Origin: Pseudomonadota bacterium
GTDB taxonomy: Bacteria; Pseudomonadota; Gammaproteobacteria; Burkholderiales; Thiobacillaceae
Assembly: GCA_029558905.1 (NCBI GenBank)
Contig: JAKQCX010000015.1
Location: forward strand, 124,001 to 188,000
DNA: 64,000 bases
Direction of reading: 5' to 3'
The translations under genes were made by a program, and so were the position numbers. Of this stretch, positions 29,046 through 37,125 are shown one piece after another (the first letter of the stretch is position 1; every line of letters starts with the position of its first letter). The notes beneath the pieces were generated by a model, which worked only from the letters and a program-made list of their open reading frames with translations, made no database searches and was not told the DNA's origin.

Positions 29046-29710
29046 TCCAGGGACACTCGTAAGGCCGCAGCCGCGATCCAGGGTGCAATCATAAATGACA
29101 GCACGAGGAATGCGCCCAGCAAAGACAGATGCGCTTCGGCTCCGGTTCCCGCCATCACCCCATCCACAGCCCCCGCGCCAAAGATCAGGGCGGGCACATA
29201 AAGGGGCAGAATGAGCAGGGTCAGCAGGATCCCACCACCACGCAACCCCAGCGTCAGGGCAGCGCCCACACCGCCCAGCAGGGACAGGATGGGGGTGCCC
29301 AGGAGCAGCGAGATTTCCAGGGTGACGATGGCGTCGGTGGGCAGGTTGAACTGCAGTCCCAGTACGGGCGCGATCACCAGCAGCGGAATGCCGTAGATCA
29401 GCCAGTGCGCCAGGGACTTGCCCAGCACCAACAGCACGGTGGGCCCGGACGACAGGAGCATGTGCTCCAGGCTGCCATCGCGATGATCGTCGGCAAACAG
29501 ACGGGACAGCGACAGCAGGGAGGCCAGCGTCGCCGCCACCCACAATACGCCAGGGCCGATGCGCGCCAGCATTTGCGGCTCCGGCCCCACACCCAGGGGG
29601 AACAGGCTGGCCACCATGACGAAAAAGAACTGGGCGATGAGCCAGTCACCACGACGGCGCGCCGCCAGGGTCAAATCACGCCACAGAACGGCCTGAAGAA
29701 ACCGATGCAT
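29042..29710 (-). CDS. ccmB: Heme exporter permease CcmB
   Basis: A 222-residue membrane protein with six segments, the permease partner of CcmA in the ABC complex that drives heme release from CcmE. Family features include the N-terminal RRRGDWLIAQFFFVMVASLFPLGVGP (split across the first segment) and DDHRDGSLEHMLLS in the cytoplasmic loop. It overlaps ccmC by four bases and follows ccmA after 15 bases. Confidence 0.95.
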   Translation of the reverse strand: MHRFLQAVLWRDLTLAARRRGDWLIAQFFFVMVASLFPLGVGPEPQMLARIGPGVLWVAATLASLLSLSRLFADDHRDGSLEHMLLSSGPTVLLVLGKSLAHWLIYGIPLLVIAPVLGLQFNLPTDAIVTLEISLLLGTPILSLLGGVGAALTLGLRGGGILLTLLILPLYVPALIFGAGAVDGVMAGTGAEAHLSLLGAFLVLSFMIAPWIAAAALRVSLE

Positions 29711-29725
29711 CAGCGGCTCACGCTC

Positions 29726-30376
29726 TCAGGCCGGTCCCGGTATGGCGACATTACCCACCAGCAGGCGCTGCACGGGAATGCCTTCCAGGTTCAGGGCCTG
29801 GTGTGTGGTCGCCACCACCAGCCCGCCTGCCAGCAGATGGTCGCGAATCAGTTCTTCCATGAGTGCTACCGCATGCACGTCCAGACCCGTGAGCGGCTCA
29901 TCCAGGATCCAGAGGGTCGCCCCGGCCAGCAGGAGCGCGGCCAGGGCCACGCGCCGTCGCTGGCCGAAGGACAGCACGCGACAGGGCAGGTCCAGGCAGC
30001 GTGACAACCCCATGCGTTCCAGCATCGCCGTGGCCAGTCCAGGATTGAAGGCACGGCCTTGCAGTCCCTCGGCAAAGCGCAGGTTTTCCACAGGGTTCAG
30101 GTCATCCTTCACGCCATTGGCATGCCCCAGATACATCATCTCGGCATGGTAAGCCGCGCGCTGACCTGTGATGGACGCACCGCGCCAGTGCACTTCGCCC
30201 GCCTCCGGGCGCGCCAGCCCCGTCAGCAGACGCAACAGGCTGGTCTTGCCCTGGCCATTGCCGCCTTGAACCAGCAACAGTTCGCCTGCCCGCACAGTGA
30301 AATTCAGCCCCTTGAACAGGAGTCGGTCACCCCGCGTACAGGCCAGGTCATGGACGGAAAGGAGGGATGTGGTCAT
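29726..30376 (-). CDS. ccmA: Heme exporter ATP-binding protein CcmA
   Basis: A 216-residue ABC ATPase and the first gene of the ccm operon. The Walker A VQGGNGQGKTSLLRLL, signature-like LSFGQRRRVALAALLL and Walker B LWILDEPLTGLD are present, and the size is the minimal CcmA size. I prefer the ATG at 30376 (MTTSLLSVHDL); an earlier in-frame start at 30394 is possible. A strong terminator lies about 70 bases upstream, so the ccm operon must have its own promoter in the 30377-30443 stretch. No convincing -35/-10 pair was identified there. Confidence 0.96.
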   Translation of the reverse strand: MTTSLLSVHDLACTRGDRLLFKGLNFTVRAGELLLVQGGNGQGKTSLLRLLTGLARPEAGEVHWRGASITGQRAAYHAEMMYLGHANGVKDDLNPVENLRFAEGLQGRAFNPGLATAMLERMGLSRCLDLPCRVLSFGQRRRVALAALLLAGATLWILDEPLTGLDVHAVALMEELIRDHLLAGGLVVATTHQALNLEGIPVQRLLVGNVAIPGPA

Positions 30377-30443
30377 GGGGATGCAGGCAGGCAACCGCTG
30401 AGGTTATCCGTAAACGACGCGGGAAACAAAGGCAGCCTTCAAG

Positions 30444-30470
30444 AAAAAAGGGGGCGGGATGTCCGCCCCC
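30444..30470 (-). terminator. Rho-independent terminator after the octaheme nitrite reductase gene
   Basis: On the minus strand an 8-base perfect GC stem (GGGGGCGG / CCGCCCCC) with a 5-base loop is followed by six T, 20 bases after the stop codon. It separates the cytochrome island from the ccm operon. Confidence 0.93.
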
Positions 30471-30490
30471 TGTCGGCTGCGTGAAGCTGC

Positions 30491-32233
30491 TTACTTGGCA
30501 GCCACCTTGGCCTTCATCTTGGCCAGTTCCTCACGCACCATCTTGATGCCCGCCTGGGAGGCGTCGATGGAGCGGGTCAGGGACTCGCGTGCCACGTCGG
30601 GGTTGTGGAAACCGTCGGAGTTCTCGGCCGTCCACCACTCCCAATACAGGGTGGCGTCGTACTGCAGATCCTGCAATTTGTCCATGACTTCCTTGCTTAC
30701 GCCGGCATCCTTGGCCTTCAGGATATGGTCGATGTACTCGGCAAGCCAGAACTCGGCCTTGGTCATCTTGCCACGGATGTAGTTCTGCACCGCTTCCAGA
30801 TGGTACTTGGCGTCTTTCTCGGTCCACTCCTTGTGGCAGCTCAGGCAGGCCTCACCCAGGCGATAGCGCGGCGACATCTGCAGGTGTGAGGTGGTCACCT
30901 TGCCGTTCGCGGCCTTCTTCTTGGGCATGTGGCAGTCCTTGCACTCCACGCCTGCGCGCTCATGCTTGGAACCCCAGAAGGTCTCGAACTCGGGGTGCTG
31001 GATCTTGGGCAGCAGGGCGCCGGTGGAGGCGTGCTTGAAGTCCTTGAACTTGTATTGCTCGGTCATCACCTTCTTGTAGCCCAGCACGTTTGTCCAGGGG
31101 AACAGGTTGGTGCGTGGGTCCGCCATGGTGATCATCTTCTGGTCAGGATCCGGGGTCATCTTGACCGTGTTGTTCGGCCCGGCGCAGTCGAACCCAACGC
31201 CACAGTTGTATTCCACGTGACACTGGGCGCACATGAGGTTGGAGTCGGACCTGCTCAGGATGCCGATGGCGCGGAAGGGCTGACCGTCACGCTCGTACAC
31301 CACCTTGGTCATGGTGGTCTTCTGGCTCTTCACCGCGTCCTGGGGGTAGGTGCCCATTTTGCGATCCACCACGGCCTCGATCAGCGCGTCGCGCACCACG
31401 CGCGGCCCGGTCGAGTGCGGATCGTGGCACATGAAGCAGTTCAGCGGATGTTTCATGGCACGGGCGAACTCCACGGGCTTGGAGGTGCGATCCCACTTGG
31501 CGTTGGGGTTCTTGTCACCCTTATAGGCCCAGTCCAGGATGTGGTCCTGTGTCTTGCAGTTCATGCACACCGGGTTCACGGCGGCGGCCGTCTGACGCAT
31601 GAAGAGCTTCTGGTCGGAGGTTTCCGGTTCCCGATCCACGATCACGTTCCAGGCGTTGTTGGCGGCAAGCTCGGCCTTGTTGACGTAGGTCCAGTCCTTG
31701 AACTGCATGCGGCCGCCAAAGGCGCGGTCCACCACCCACTGGTCCACCAGCATGAAGGCATGCGAACGTGGCTCCGCGTGCTCCTTGGTGAAGCCATAGC
31801 CTTCCATCAGCTTGTCGAACAGCGGCGAGCGGCTGGTATAGCGCGCCTTTTCCACCCGTGCATGGGACTCGTAGTTGGTCTGCACGAAGGAGTTGTATTG
31901 CTCCACGTGACAGGTGGCACAGGCCCGGTGATCGGTATTGGTCACCGGGCGGGTACCCATCTTCGAGCCCTTGGCGGTCTTCAGGTGCTCCTCAGCATCA
32001 TGGCAATGGGCGCAGTTCACCGTGGCGTGACGGCCCGAGGCGTGGAACTCCTCGATGTTGTCGTGGCACGCATAGCATTTCTTGGCGTCTACGGGCTGCA
32101 CCGGGGGCGCCTTTTCAGGGGCCGGCGCCGGCATCTGCGGCCTGGGGATGTCCACAGCCGCCTGCGCGCCGATGGCCAGCAGGGCTGTTGCCAACCCCAT
32201 CGCCATTCGGCTCAACACTGATCCAATCTTCAT
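30491..32233 (-). CDS. Octaheme cytochrome c nitrite reductase (ONR/TvNiR type)
   Basis: A 580-residue exported multiheme cytochrome; the signal peptide ends near residue 25. There are eight heme-binding motifs: CXXCH at residues 53, 74, 105, 266, 335, 431 and 463, and a CXXCK (CMNCK) at 223-227. Heme 4 with a Lys ligand is the hallmark of the octaheme nitrite reductases described from Thioalkalivibrio, which reduce nitrite to ammonium in six-electron steps. Residues Tyr342-Asn-Cys344 just after heme 6 match the Tyr-x-Cys pair cross-linked in that enzyme. It has an AAGGAG SD, follows fccB after 140 bases and ends in a strong terminator. HAO-type enzymes lack CXXCK. Activity is inferred. Confidence 0.9.
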   Translation of the reverse strand: MKIGSVLSRMAMGLATALLAIGAQAAVDIPRPQMPAPAPEKAPPVQPVDAKKCYACHDNIEEFHASGRHATVNCAHCHDAEEHLKTAKGSKMGTRPVTNTDHRACATCHVEQYNSFVQTNYESHARVEKARYTSRSPLFDKLMEGYGFTKEHAEPRSHAFMLVDQWVVDRAFGGRMQFKDWTYVNKAELAANNAWNVIVDREPETSDQKLFMRQTAAAVNPVCMNCKTQDHILDWAYKGDKNPNAKWDRTSKPVEFARAMKHPLNCFMCHDPHSTGPRVVRDALIEAVVDRKMGTYPQDAVKSQKTTMTKVVYERDGQPFRAIGILSRSDSNLMCAQCHVEYNCGVGFDCAGPNNTVKMTPDPDQKMITMADPRTNLFPWTNVLGYKKVMTEQYKFKDFKHASTGALLPKIQHPEFETFWGSKHERAGVECKDCHMPKKKAANGKVTTSHLQMSPRYRLGEACLSCHKEWTEKDAKYHLEAVQNYIRGKMTKAEFWLAEYIDHILKAKDAGVSKEVMDKLQDLQYDATLYWEWWTAENSDGFHNPDVARESLTRSIDASQAGIKMVREELAKMKAKVAAK

Positions 32234-32269
32234 GGTTATCTCCTTGCTGATTCTTGGGATGGTGGGTGA

Positions 32270-32291
32270 GCGCCCGGGGTTGCCCGGGCGC
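32270..32291. repeat. Stable hairpin between fccB and the octaheme reductase gene
   Basis: Perfect 9-base arms (GCGCCCGGG / CCCGGGCGC) around a 4-base loop lie 37 bases before the reductase ATG. No T-run follows, so it is not an intrinsic terminator. It could protect or separate segments of one fccAB-reductase transcript (inference). Confidence 0.75.
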
Positions 32292-32373
32292 ACCAACCGT
32301 GGCTAAGACCGGCCTGCTTCTCGTGTACTCGTCATAGGCATTCCTCCGGGTAAGGGACTACATGCACGACACG

Positions 32374-33753
32374 TTACAGAAACGCATCCGCCATCACGTT
32401 GCGCAGCCAGCCGTCGGCGTACTCGGCCTCGAGCTTGCGGTAGATGGGCGGCACGGGAGAGCCATCCGGCATGGTCACCGGGGATACGCCACTGCCCTCG
32501 GGGATGTACTTGAAGGTGCCGTTGACCACCCGGTACAGGTGTGCCACGGAAATGCCGTAGTCGTCTCCCACCACGCTATAGCAGGTGTTGGCATAGTAGG
32601 GCTGGGGCGTGGGCAGGCCGTTGACCTTCGCCACGATGGCCGCGGCCGCCACCTTGGCCTGGGCCATGGCGATGTGCGCCGACTTGGGCATGTCGAAGGC
32701 CGCGTTGGGGTTGCCGTAGGTGGACATCTCGCCCGCCACGCAGCTGTCTCCCACGACATAGACGTTGGGATCCACGGCGCTGGCCATGTCCATGGGCTGC
32801 ACCTTGCACCAGCCCTTCTCGAAGTTGTTGCCCGTGCTGCCCGCGAGCCCGGTGGTGACGGCGATCCTGCCCGCCTTGTGCGGCGGGATGATGTTGAGCA
32901 CGTCCGCCTTTACGTCGACGAAGTCGGAGGACACGGTCTTGGTCTTGGCGTCCAGTTTGTTGATGAAGCCGCCTTCGGCCCCCTTCAGCCATTCGATCAT
33001 GCCGTTGGTGTTGAGGCCTTCCTTCTCCCAGCCGTACATCTTGGCCCAGGCCTGGTTGAACAGGCCTTTCTTGGAGTGGCTGTCGTTGCCGTCCAGGATG
33101 ATGACCTTGCTCTTCTTCTTGCCGTGGTGCTGGAAGTAGTTGGCCACCAGGGAGGCCCGCTCGTAGGGGCCGGGGGGGCAGCGGAAGGGGCCCTTGGGCA
33201 CGACGATGACGAATACCCCGCCATCGGGCATGGCTTCCAGCTGCTTCTTCAGCAGCAGGGTCTGCGGGCCGGCCTCCCAGGCGTGGGGAATGTCGTTGAT
33301 GAGGGATTCGGAGTAGCCCTCGATGGTGTCGTAGTGGAATGTGATGCCCGGAGACATGACCAGGGCATCGTAGGACAGCGTGTTGCCACCCTTGGTGGTG
33401 ACGGTCTTCCTGGCGCGATCCACGCCGGTGACCAGGTCCTGCAGGACGTTCACCCCACGCTTCTTCAGACCGTCATAGCCGACCTGCAGGGTCTTGAGGT
33501 CGCGGTGGCCCACCAGCGCCTCGTTGGACAGGGGGCAGGAGGTGTACACAGGATTGGGCTCGATGAGGGTGACGTCGATACCGGCATCCAGGCGCTTGAT
33601 GTATTTTGCGGCGGTGGCGCCGGCGTAGCCGCCGCCGATGACCACCACCTTGGCCTTGGCCGCGGCACGCGCAATGGAGGGGAAGCTCAGGGCAGTGGCA
33701 GAGGAGGCTGCGGCAGCGACCTTGATGAAATTGCGACGGTTGATCTGGCTCAT
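32374..33753 (-). CDS. fccB: Flavocytochrome c sulfide dehydrogenase, flavoprotein subunit
   Basis: A 459-residue periplasmic FAD protein that oxidises sulfide to sulfur or polysulfide and passes electrons to the FccA hemes. A Tat-type leader (NRRNFIKVAAAA) leads to an FAD-binding GxGxxG (VVVIGGGYAGATAAKYI). The redox-active Cys pair lies in GPFRCPPGPYERA and NTCYSVVGDDYG, as in Allochromatium FCSD, and a second FAD contact in YVVGDSCVAGEM. The C-terminal FCSD domain is complete. It follows fccA after 15 bases, so the two subunits are cotranscribed. SoxF-type enzymes are close relatives; no sox genes are in the window. Confidence 0.95.
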   Translation of the reverse strand: MSQINRRNFIKVAAAASSATALSFPSIARAAAKAKVVVIGGGYAGATAAKYIKRLDAGIDVTLIEPNPVYTSCPLSNEALVGHRDLKTLQVGYDGLKKRGVNVLQDLVTGVDRARKTVTTKGGNTLSYDALVMSPGITFHYDTIEGYSESLINDIPHAWEAGPQTLLLKKQLEAMPDGGVFVIVVPKGPFRCPPGPYERASLVANYFQHHGKKKSKVIILDGNDSHSKKGLFNQAWAKMYGWEKEGLNTNGMIEWLKGAEGGFINKLDAKTKTVSSDFVDVKADVLNIIPPHKAGRIAVTTGLAGSTGNNFEKGWCKVQPMDMASAVDPNVYVVGDSCVAGEMSTYGNPNAAFDMPKSAHIAMAQAKVAAAAIVAKVNGLPTPQPYYANTCYSVVGDDYGISVAHLYRVVNGTFKYIPEGSGVSPVTMPDGSPVPPIYRKLEAEYADGWLRNVMADAFL

Positions 33754-33768
33754 GGTCTTTTTCCTCTG

Positions 33769-34344
33769 TTACTTGCTCTGGGCACCGTAGTACTGGGCGG
33801 CGGGCTGGACCTGATCCGCGCCCAGCTTCTTGGCGGCATTGGTCATCTTCCGGTGGGGCATGGCAAAGCCTGGATCACGGTACTTCATCAGTTCCAGCTC
33901 CAGATACTTGGCCCACTGTCCGTTCAGGTGAGGGGTGTCGTCTTCTTCGGATGCGCCGGTCTTGCCGTGGCAGTTCTCGCAGGCCTCGCTGGCGTCCTTG
34001 CCCTTCAGCAGTACATCCGCGGCCACGCTCTGGGGCTGGGGCTTCCATGGCAGCTTGGCGTAGTAGCCGGCCAGGGCGGCAATCTCATCTTCCGAGTAGC
34101 CCTTGATGAGGCGCGTCATGTTGGCGGAGGCGCGCTTGCCGGTCTTCCATTCCATCATGATGTTCTTGAGATAGGCCTCGGGCAGGCCCGCGATGGAGGG
34201 CATGCTCAGACCCACGCTGGTGCCACCCGTACCATGGCAGTTGTCACAGGTCATCGCCAGGCCCCTGATGTTGTCCACAGCCAGGGCACCCGTCGCCGCG
34301 CACAGCCCAGCGACACTTAATACACTCAGGACGGCTCTCTTCAT
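33769..34344 (-). CDS. fccA: Flavocytochrome c sulfide dehydrogenase, diheme cytochrome subunit
   Basis: A 191-residue exported diheme cytochrome c. The signal peptide ends near ALA; heme sites are CDNCH in the first half and CENCH in the second, each followed by a class I cytochrome fold (for example MPSIAGLPEAYL and the Met-ligand region). The two-domain build equals the 21 kDa FCSD subunit of purple sulfur bacteria. The ATG at 34344 follows an SD-like GGAG; the longer open frame enters the promoter region. It lies directly before fccB. An FNR-like box and a possible -10 lie upstream. Confidence 0.92.
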   Translation of the reverse strand: MKRAVLSVLSVAGLCAATGALAVDNIRGLAMTCDNCHGTGGTSVGLSMPSIAGLPEAYLKNIMMEWKTGKRASANMTRLIKGYSEDEIAALAGYYAKLPWKPQPQSVAADVLLKGKDASEACENCHGKTGASEEDDTPHLNGQWAKYLELELMKYRDPGFAMPHRKMTNAAKKLGADQVQPAAQYYGAQSK

Positions 34345-34418
34345 TGTCTCCTCCAGGAAGATCGGTTGCCGGGTAGGGAAGGTATCGTGCGACCACGTAC
34401 ACGCCGGGCCGTTGGTCC

Positions 34419-34461
34419 ATAGTACTGATGGCCCAATGGGTATAACCTTGACGCCCATCAA
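34419..34461 (-). promoter_or_regulatory. FNR/ANR-type box with class II spacing before fccAB
   Basis: The 14-base box at 34448-34461 reads TTGATGGGCGTCAA on the minus strand, matching TTGAT-N4-ATCAA at nine of ten positions. A possible -10 (TACTAT, 34419-34424) lies 23 bases downstream, which would put the box near -42, the class II activator position. The predicted start is about 70 bases before fccA. Confidence 0.7.
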
Positions 34462-34544
34462 AAATTCATGAATATCAGATGTCTGCATCCACAAGATGCG
34501 ATGGCAATGCAGACATGCCGGGGAGATTCCCGGCCAGGGCGGGC

Positions 34545-35207
34545 TCAGGGTACGGGCGGCACCAGGCGCGACATGTAGTCGCTCACCGCTTCCAGGTCCT
34601 CATCGGTGTAGCCCTTGAGGATGCGCACCATGCCCGGATTGGCGTTGCGACGTCCCTGGTCACGGCTCTCCCGGGATTCGCGCAGCAGATAGGCCTCGTG
34701 TTGCCCGGCCACGCGTGGGTAGAACTTGTCGCCGTCGCCTTCCCCGTACTTGCCGTGGCAGCCGGCGCAATCCCGCTGGTAGAGCTGTCGTCCCAGTGCG
34801 AGCATGCGGCCGTTGCCCTTGCCATTGGTGTCGGGTACCGGCAGGCTGCGCAGATAGGCGGCGATATGCGCGATGGCCTCTTCCGGCACGACCTCGTCGG
34901 AGATGAAGGGGTGCATTCTGGGGCTGTCTCGCCGACCCGAACGCACATCCAGCATCTGTTTCATGATCACGGTGGCATGCTGGCCCGCCAGTTGGGGATA
35001 GCCGGCTTCGGCCTTGCCGGAGGCATCGGCGCGATGGCAGCCGCGGCAGAGGCCATAGGTTTCCTTGCCTTTGGCCGGATCGCCTTCCTTCGCCAGCAGA
35101 CGAATGACGTCCGGATTCGCGTCCGCCATGGGCCTGCTGTATTCCGCGGCGTGGACAGACGGGGCCAACAGGGCCATCCACAGCATGGACATCATCGTGG
35201 CCTTCAT
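34545..35207 (-). CDS. Diheme c4-type cytochrome (second of a tandem pair)
   Basis: A 220-residue exported diheme cytochrome with motifs CRGCH and CAGCH, each in a c4-like half that ends with the pattern AGQH....(M/L)... and a conserved Met region (DSPRMHPF, NPGMVRIL). Cytochromes c4 shuttle electrons in the periplasm, often to terminal oxidases or reductases. The N-terminus from ATG 35207 is a signal peptide (TMMSMLWMALLAPSVHA). It follows the other c4 gene after eight bases, so both come from one transcript. A 200-base gap with its own FNR-like promoter then precedes fccA. Confidence 0.88.
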   Translation of the reverse strand: MKATMMSMLWMALLAPSVHAAEYSRPMADANPDVIRLLAKEGDPAKGKETYGLCRGCHRADASGKAEAGYPQLAGQHATVIMKQMLDVRSGRRDSPRMHPFISDEVVPEEAIAHIAAYLRSLPVPDTNGKGNGRMLALGRQLYQRDCAGCHGKYGEGDGDKFYPRVAGQHEAYLLRESRESRDQGRRNANPGMVRILKGYTDEDLEAVSDYMSRLVPPVP

Positions 35208-35215
35208 CGCATTCC

Positions 35216-35833
35216 TCACTTCAAGCTCGCCATGTATTCGGCCACGGCCTCGGCTTCTTCCGGCGTCAGGCGCTGGGCGATGGTGCGCATCACCCTGATT
35301 CCGTTGTTGCGCTGGCCACTGGCATATTGCGCGATCTGGTCCAGGGTGTAGGGGACATGCTGGCCCGCCAGCCGGGGAAATTTTTTCGATCCCTCGCCGT
35401 TTTCCTCGTGACATCCTTCACAAGAGGGCACGCCGGACCTGTCATTGCCTTCCAGATAGATGCGTTGGCCCAGTGCCAGCAGCCCGGGTTTGTTCACCGT
35501 GCCCGGCACAGGTGTCTGGCGCGCGAAATAGGCCGCCAGTTGCTGCATGTCTTGCGTGGAGAGCGCAGACATGATGGGCGCCATCGCTTCGTTCTGGCGC
35601 CGCCCCTCCTTGTAGTCCTGCATTTCACGCAACAGATAGGATGCCTGCTGGCCCGCCAGGTTGGGGAATTCGGCCGTGGCGCTGTTGCCATCCATGCCAT
35701 GGCATCCGCTGCAGGATCGTTCAACCAGGACCTCGACCGCCTGTGCAGCGTCCCCGGTGACCATGGCCGTGTAGCCCATGCCCAAGGTCAGGAGCGTTGC
35801 CGCAATCCGTGCTTTCCATACTCTCGGGGCCAT
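35216..35833 (-). CDS. Diheme c4-type cytochrome (first of a tandem pair)
   Basis: A 205-residue exported diheme cytochrome with heme motifs CSGCH and CEGCH, and the c4 pattern FPNLAGQQASYLLREMQDYKEG followed in the second half by FPRLAGQHVPYTLDQI. The signal peptide spans about the first 32 residues. It differs clearly from the next gene product, so the pair is not a recent duplication. It is the promoter-proximal gene behind a perfect FNR-type box. The likely role is electron transfer between the sulfide dehydrogenase, the reductase and oxidases (inference). Confidence 0.88.
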   Translation of the reverse strand: MAPRVWKARIAATLLTLGMGYTAMVTGDAAQAVEVLVERSCSGCHGMDGNSATAEFPNLAGQQASYLLREMQDYKEGRRQNEAMAPIMSALSTQDMQQLAAYFARQTPVPGTVNKPGLLALGQRIYLEGNDRSGVPSCEGCHEENGEGSKKFPRLAGQHVPYTLDQIAQYASGQRNNGIRVMRTIAQRLTPEEAEAVAEYMASLK

Positions 35834-35912
35834 TCGCCTCTCCCTGGCGGTCGTGCGGATGCGCGGACATTAAACGCAATCGCCACGGAGCGGGTGTCCA
35901 AATGCAGGAGAT

Positions 35913-35926
35913 TTGATATGCATCAA
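35913..35926 (-). promoter_or_regulatory. Perfect FNR/ANR-type box before the c4 cytochrome pair
   Basis: TTGAT-ATGC-ATCAA on the plus strand (TTGATGCATATCAA on the minus strand) is a full match to the FNR/ANR consensus. It lies 80 bases before the first c4 ATG, between that gene and the convergent-free 3' end of the PBP7-like gene. A possible -10 (TTTAAT, 35869-35874) would place the box near -58, not an ideal distance, so the core promoter is uncertain. Confidence 0.7.
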
Positions 35927-35982
35927 TATTGCATAGACCGGAAACTCAATACCGGGCCCGTCGGCCGCGGGTCCGGCGGGGA

Positions 35983-37086
35983 TCAGACCGAGTTGTGCGC
36001 CGTGCGGCTGGCCATGCGTCCTCCCTGCTCCAGCCACTTGCGGATACGGTTGGCGTCACCAATGCGGGTCCAGGCACCCCATGAATCCAGCAGGACGATG
36101 ATCACCGGGCGGTCCGCGATCCTGGCCTGCATCACCAGACATTTGCCGGCCTCGTTGATGTAACCCGTCTTGGAGACCCCGATCTGCCAGGCATCGTTGC
36201 GTGTCAGCGCATTGGTGTTGTTGAAGGCCACGGTACGCGTGACCTCCCGGGTGACCCTGCGTACCTTGCCATGCTCCCGGACCTTGACCACGTGCTTGCC
36301 GGGCAGGCCCACGTCATAGGCGCCGGAACTACTGATCTCGCGGATGAGAGGATAGCGATAGGCCGCATCCACCATTTTCGCCAGGTCCATGGCCGTGGCT
36401 CGGTTCCGACTGTTCAGGCCAGTGCCATCCACGAACAGGCTGTCCTGCATGCCCAGGCTGCGGGCCTTGCGGTTCATGGCCCTGACGAAGGCCTCGCGTC
36501 CACCGGGATAAGCACGTGACAGAGCAGCCGCGGCACGGTTTTCGGAGGCGATCAGGGCCAGATGCAGCAACTCGTCGCGGGTCAGCCGCGCGCCCAGGGG
36601 CAGGCGGGAGCCCGTGCCCTTGAGGCGATCCACGTCCTCGTCGGAGATGGTGATCTCCTCGTCGAGCGGCAGGTCCGCATCCAGGGTCACCATGGCCGTC
36701 ATGAGCTTGGTGATGGAGGCGATGGAGGTGGGGATGTCCTCGTTCTTGGCATACAGGGCCTCGCCACTCCTCTGGTCCACCACCAGGGCGGCAGAGGACC
36801 GCAGCCCCAGGCCGTCCTCACCCGCTGGCGTGGCGGTGGTGCTGGCCAGGCGCAGGGGCGTGATGGCGCGCGGCACCACCACCTTGCGCTGGCTGATCCG
36901 GGCCTTCTTGCCGGCGCGTGCCTTCGATTTGGCCTTGCTCTTGGATTTGACGCGGTGCCTGACCTTGGACTTGGCCTTCTTGTCATTTTTGGCCGTCGCG
37001 GGCGTGGCGGCCTCGGCTGCCGGCATCTCGACCATGGGTGCGGCGAGAAAGGCCGCAAGGACCAGGTACAGAAAGAATCTCCGCAT
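35983..37086 (-). CDS. pbpG: D-alanyl-D-alanine endopeptidase, PBP7/PbpG type
   Basis: A 367-residue periplasmic low-molecular-weight penicillin-binding protein that cuts peptide cross-links. Motifs: SITK (in PTSIASITKLMTA), SEN (in LIASENRAAA) and KTG (in GVSKTGYINEAG). It lacks the C-terminal PBP5 domain, as expected for PBP7. After the signal peptide there is an unusual ~40-residue segment of alternating Lys/Arg, Ser and Ala before the catalytic domain. A sigma-28-like promoter lies just upstream, the clearest regulatory clue for this gene. Gap 35834-35982 holds the FNR box of the next operon. Confidence 0.92.
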   Translation of the reverse strand: MRRFFLYLVLAAFLAAPMVEMPAAEAATPATAKNDKKAKSKVRHRVKSKSKAKSKARAGKKARISQRKVVVPRAITPLRLASTTATPAGEDGLGLRSSAALVVDQRSGEALYAKNEDIPTSIASITKLMTAMVTLDADLPLDEEITISDEDVDRLKGTGSRLPLGARLTRDELLHLALIASENRAAAALSRAYPGGREAFVRAMNRKARSLGMQDSLFVDGTGLNSRNRATAMDLAKMVDAAYRYPLIREISSSGAYDVGLPGKHVVKVREHGKVRRVTREVTRTVAFNNTNALTRNDAWQIGVSKTGYINEAGKCLVMQARIADRPVIIVLLDSWGAWTRIGDANRIRKWLEQGGRMASRTAHNSV

Positions 37087-37125
37087 TGCTCCCCCTCAAA
37101 CCCGGTGCAGATCAATACTTCATGA

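Noticed and set aside
30491-32233. Hydroxylamine oxidoreductase (HAO) or NrfA as identity of the octaheme gene
   Set aside because: HAO has CXXCH at all sites and a different heme order, and NrfA has five hemes. Eight motifs with CXXCK as the fourth fit the ONR type.
32270-32291. The fccB-octaheme hairpin as a Rho-independent terminator
   Set aside because: No T-run follows the stem on the transcribed strand.
32362-34320. A 652-codon plus-strand frame opposite fccB and fccA
   Set aside because: The minus-strand products carry clear flavin and heme motifs; the plus frame has none.
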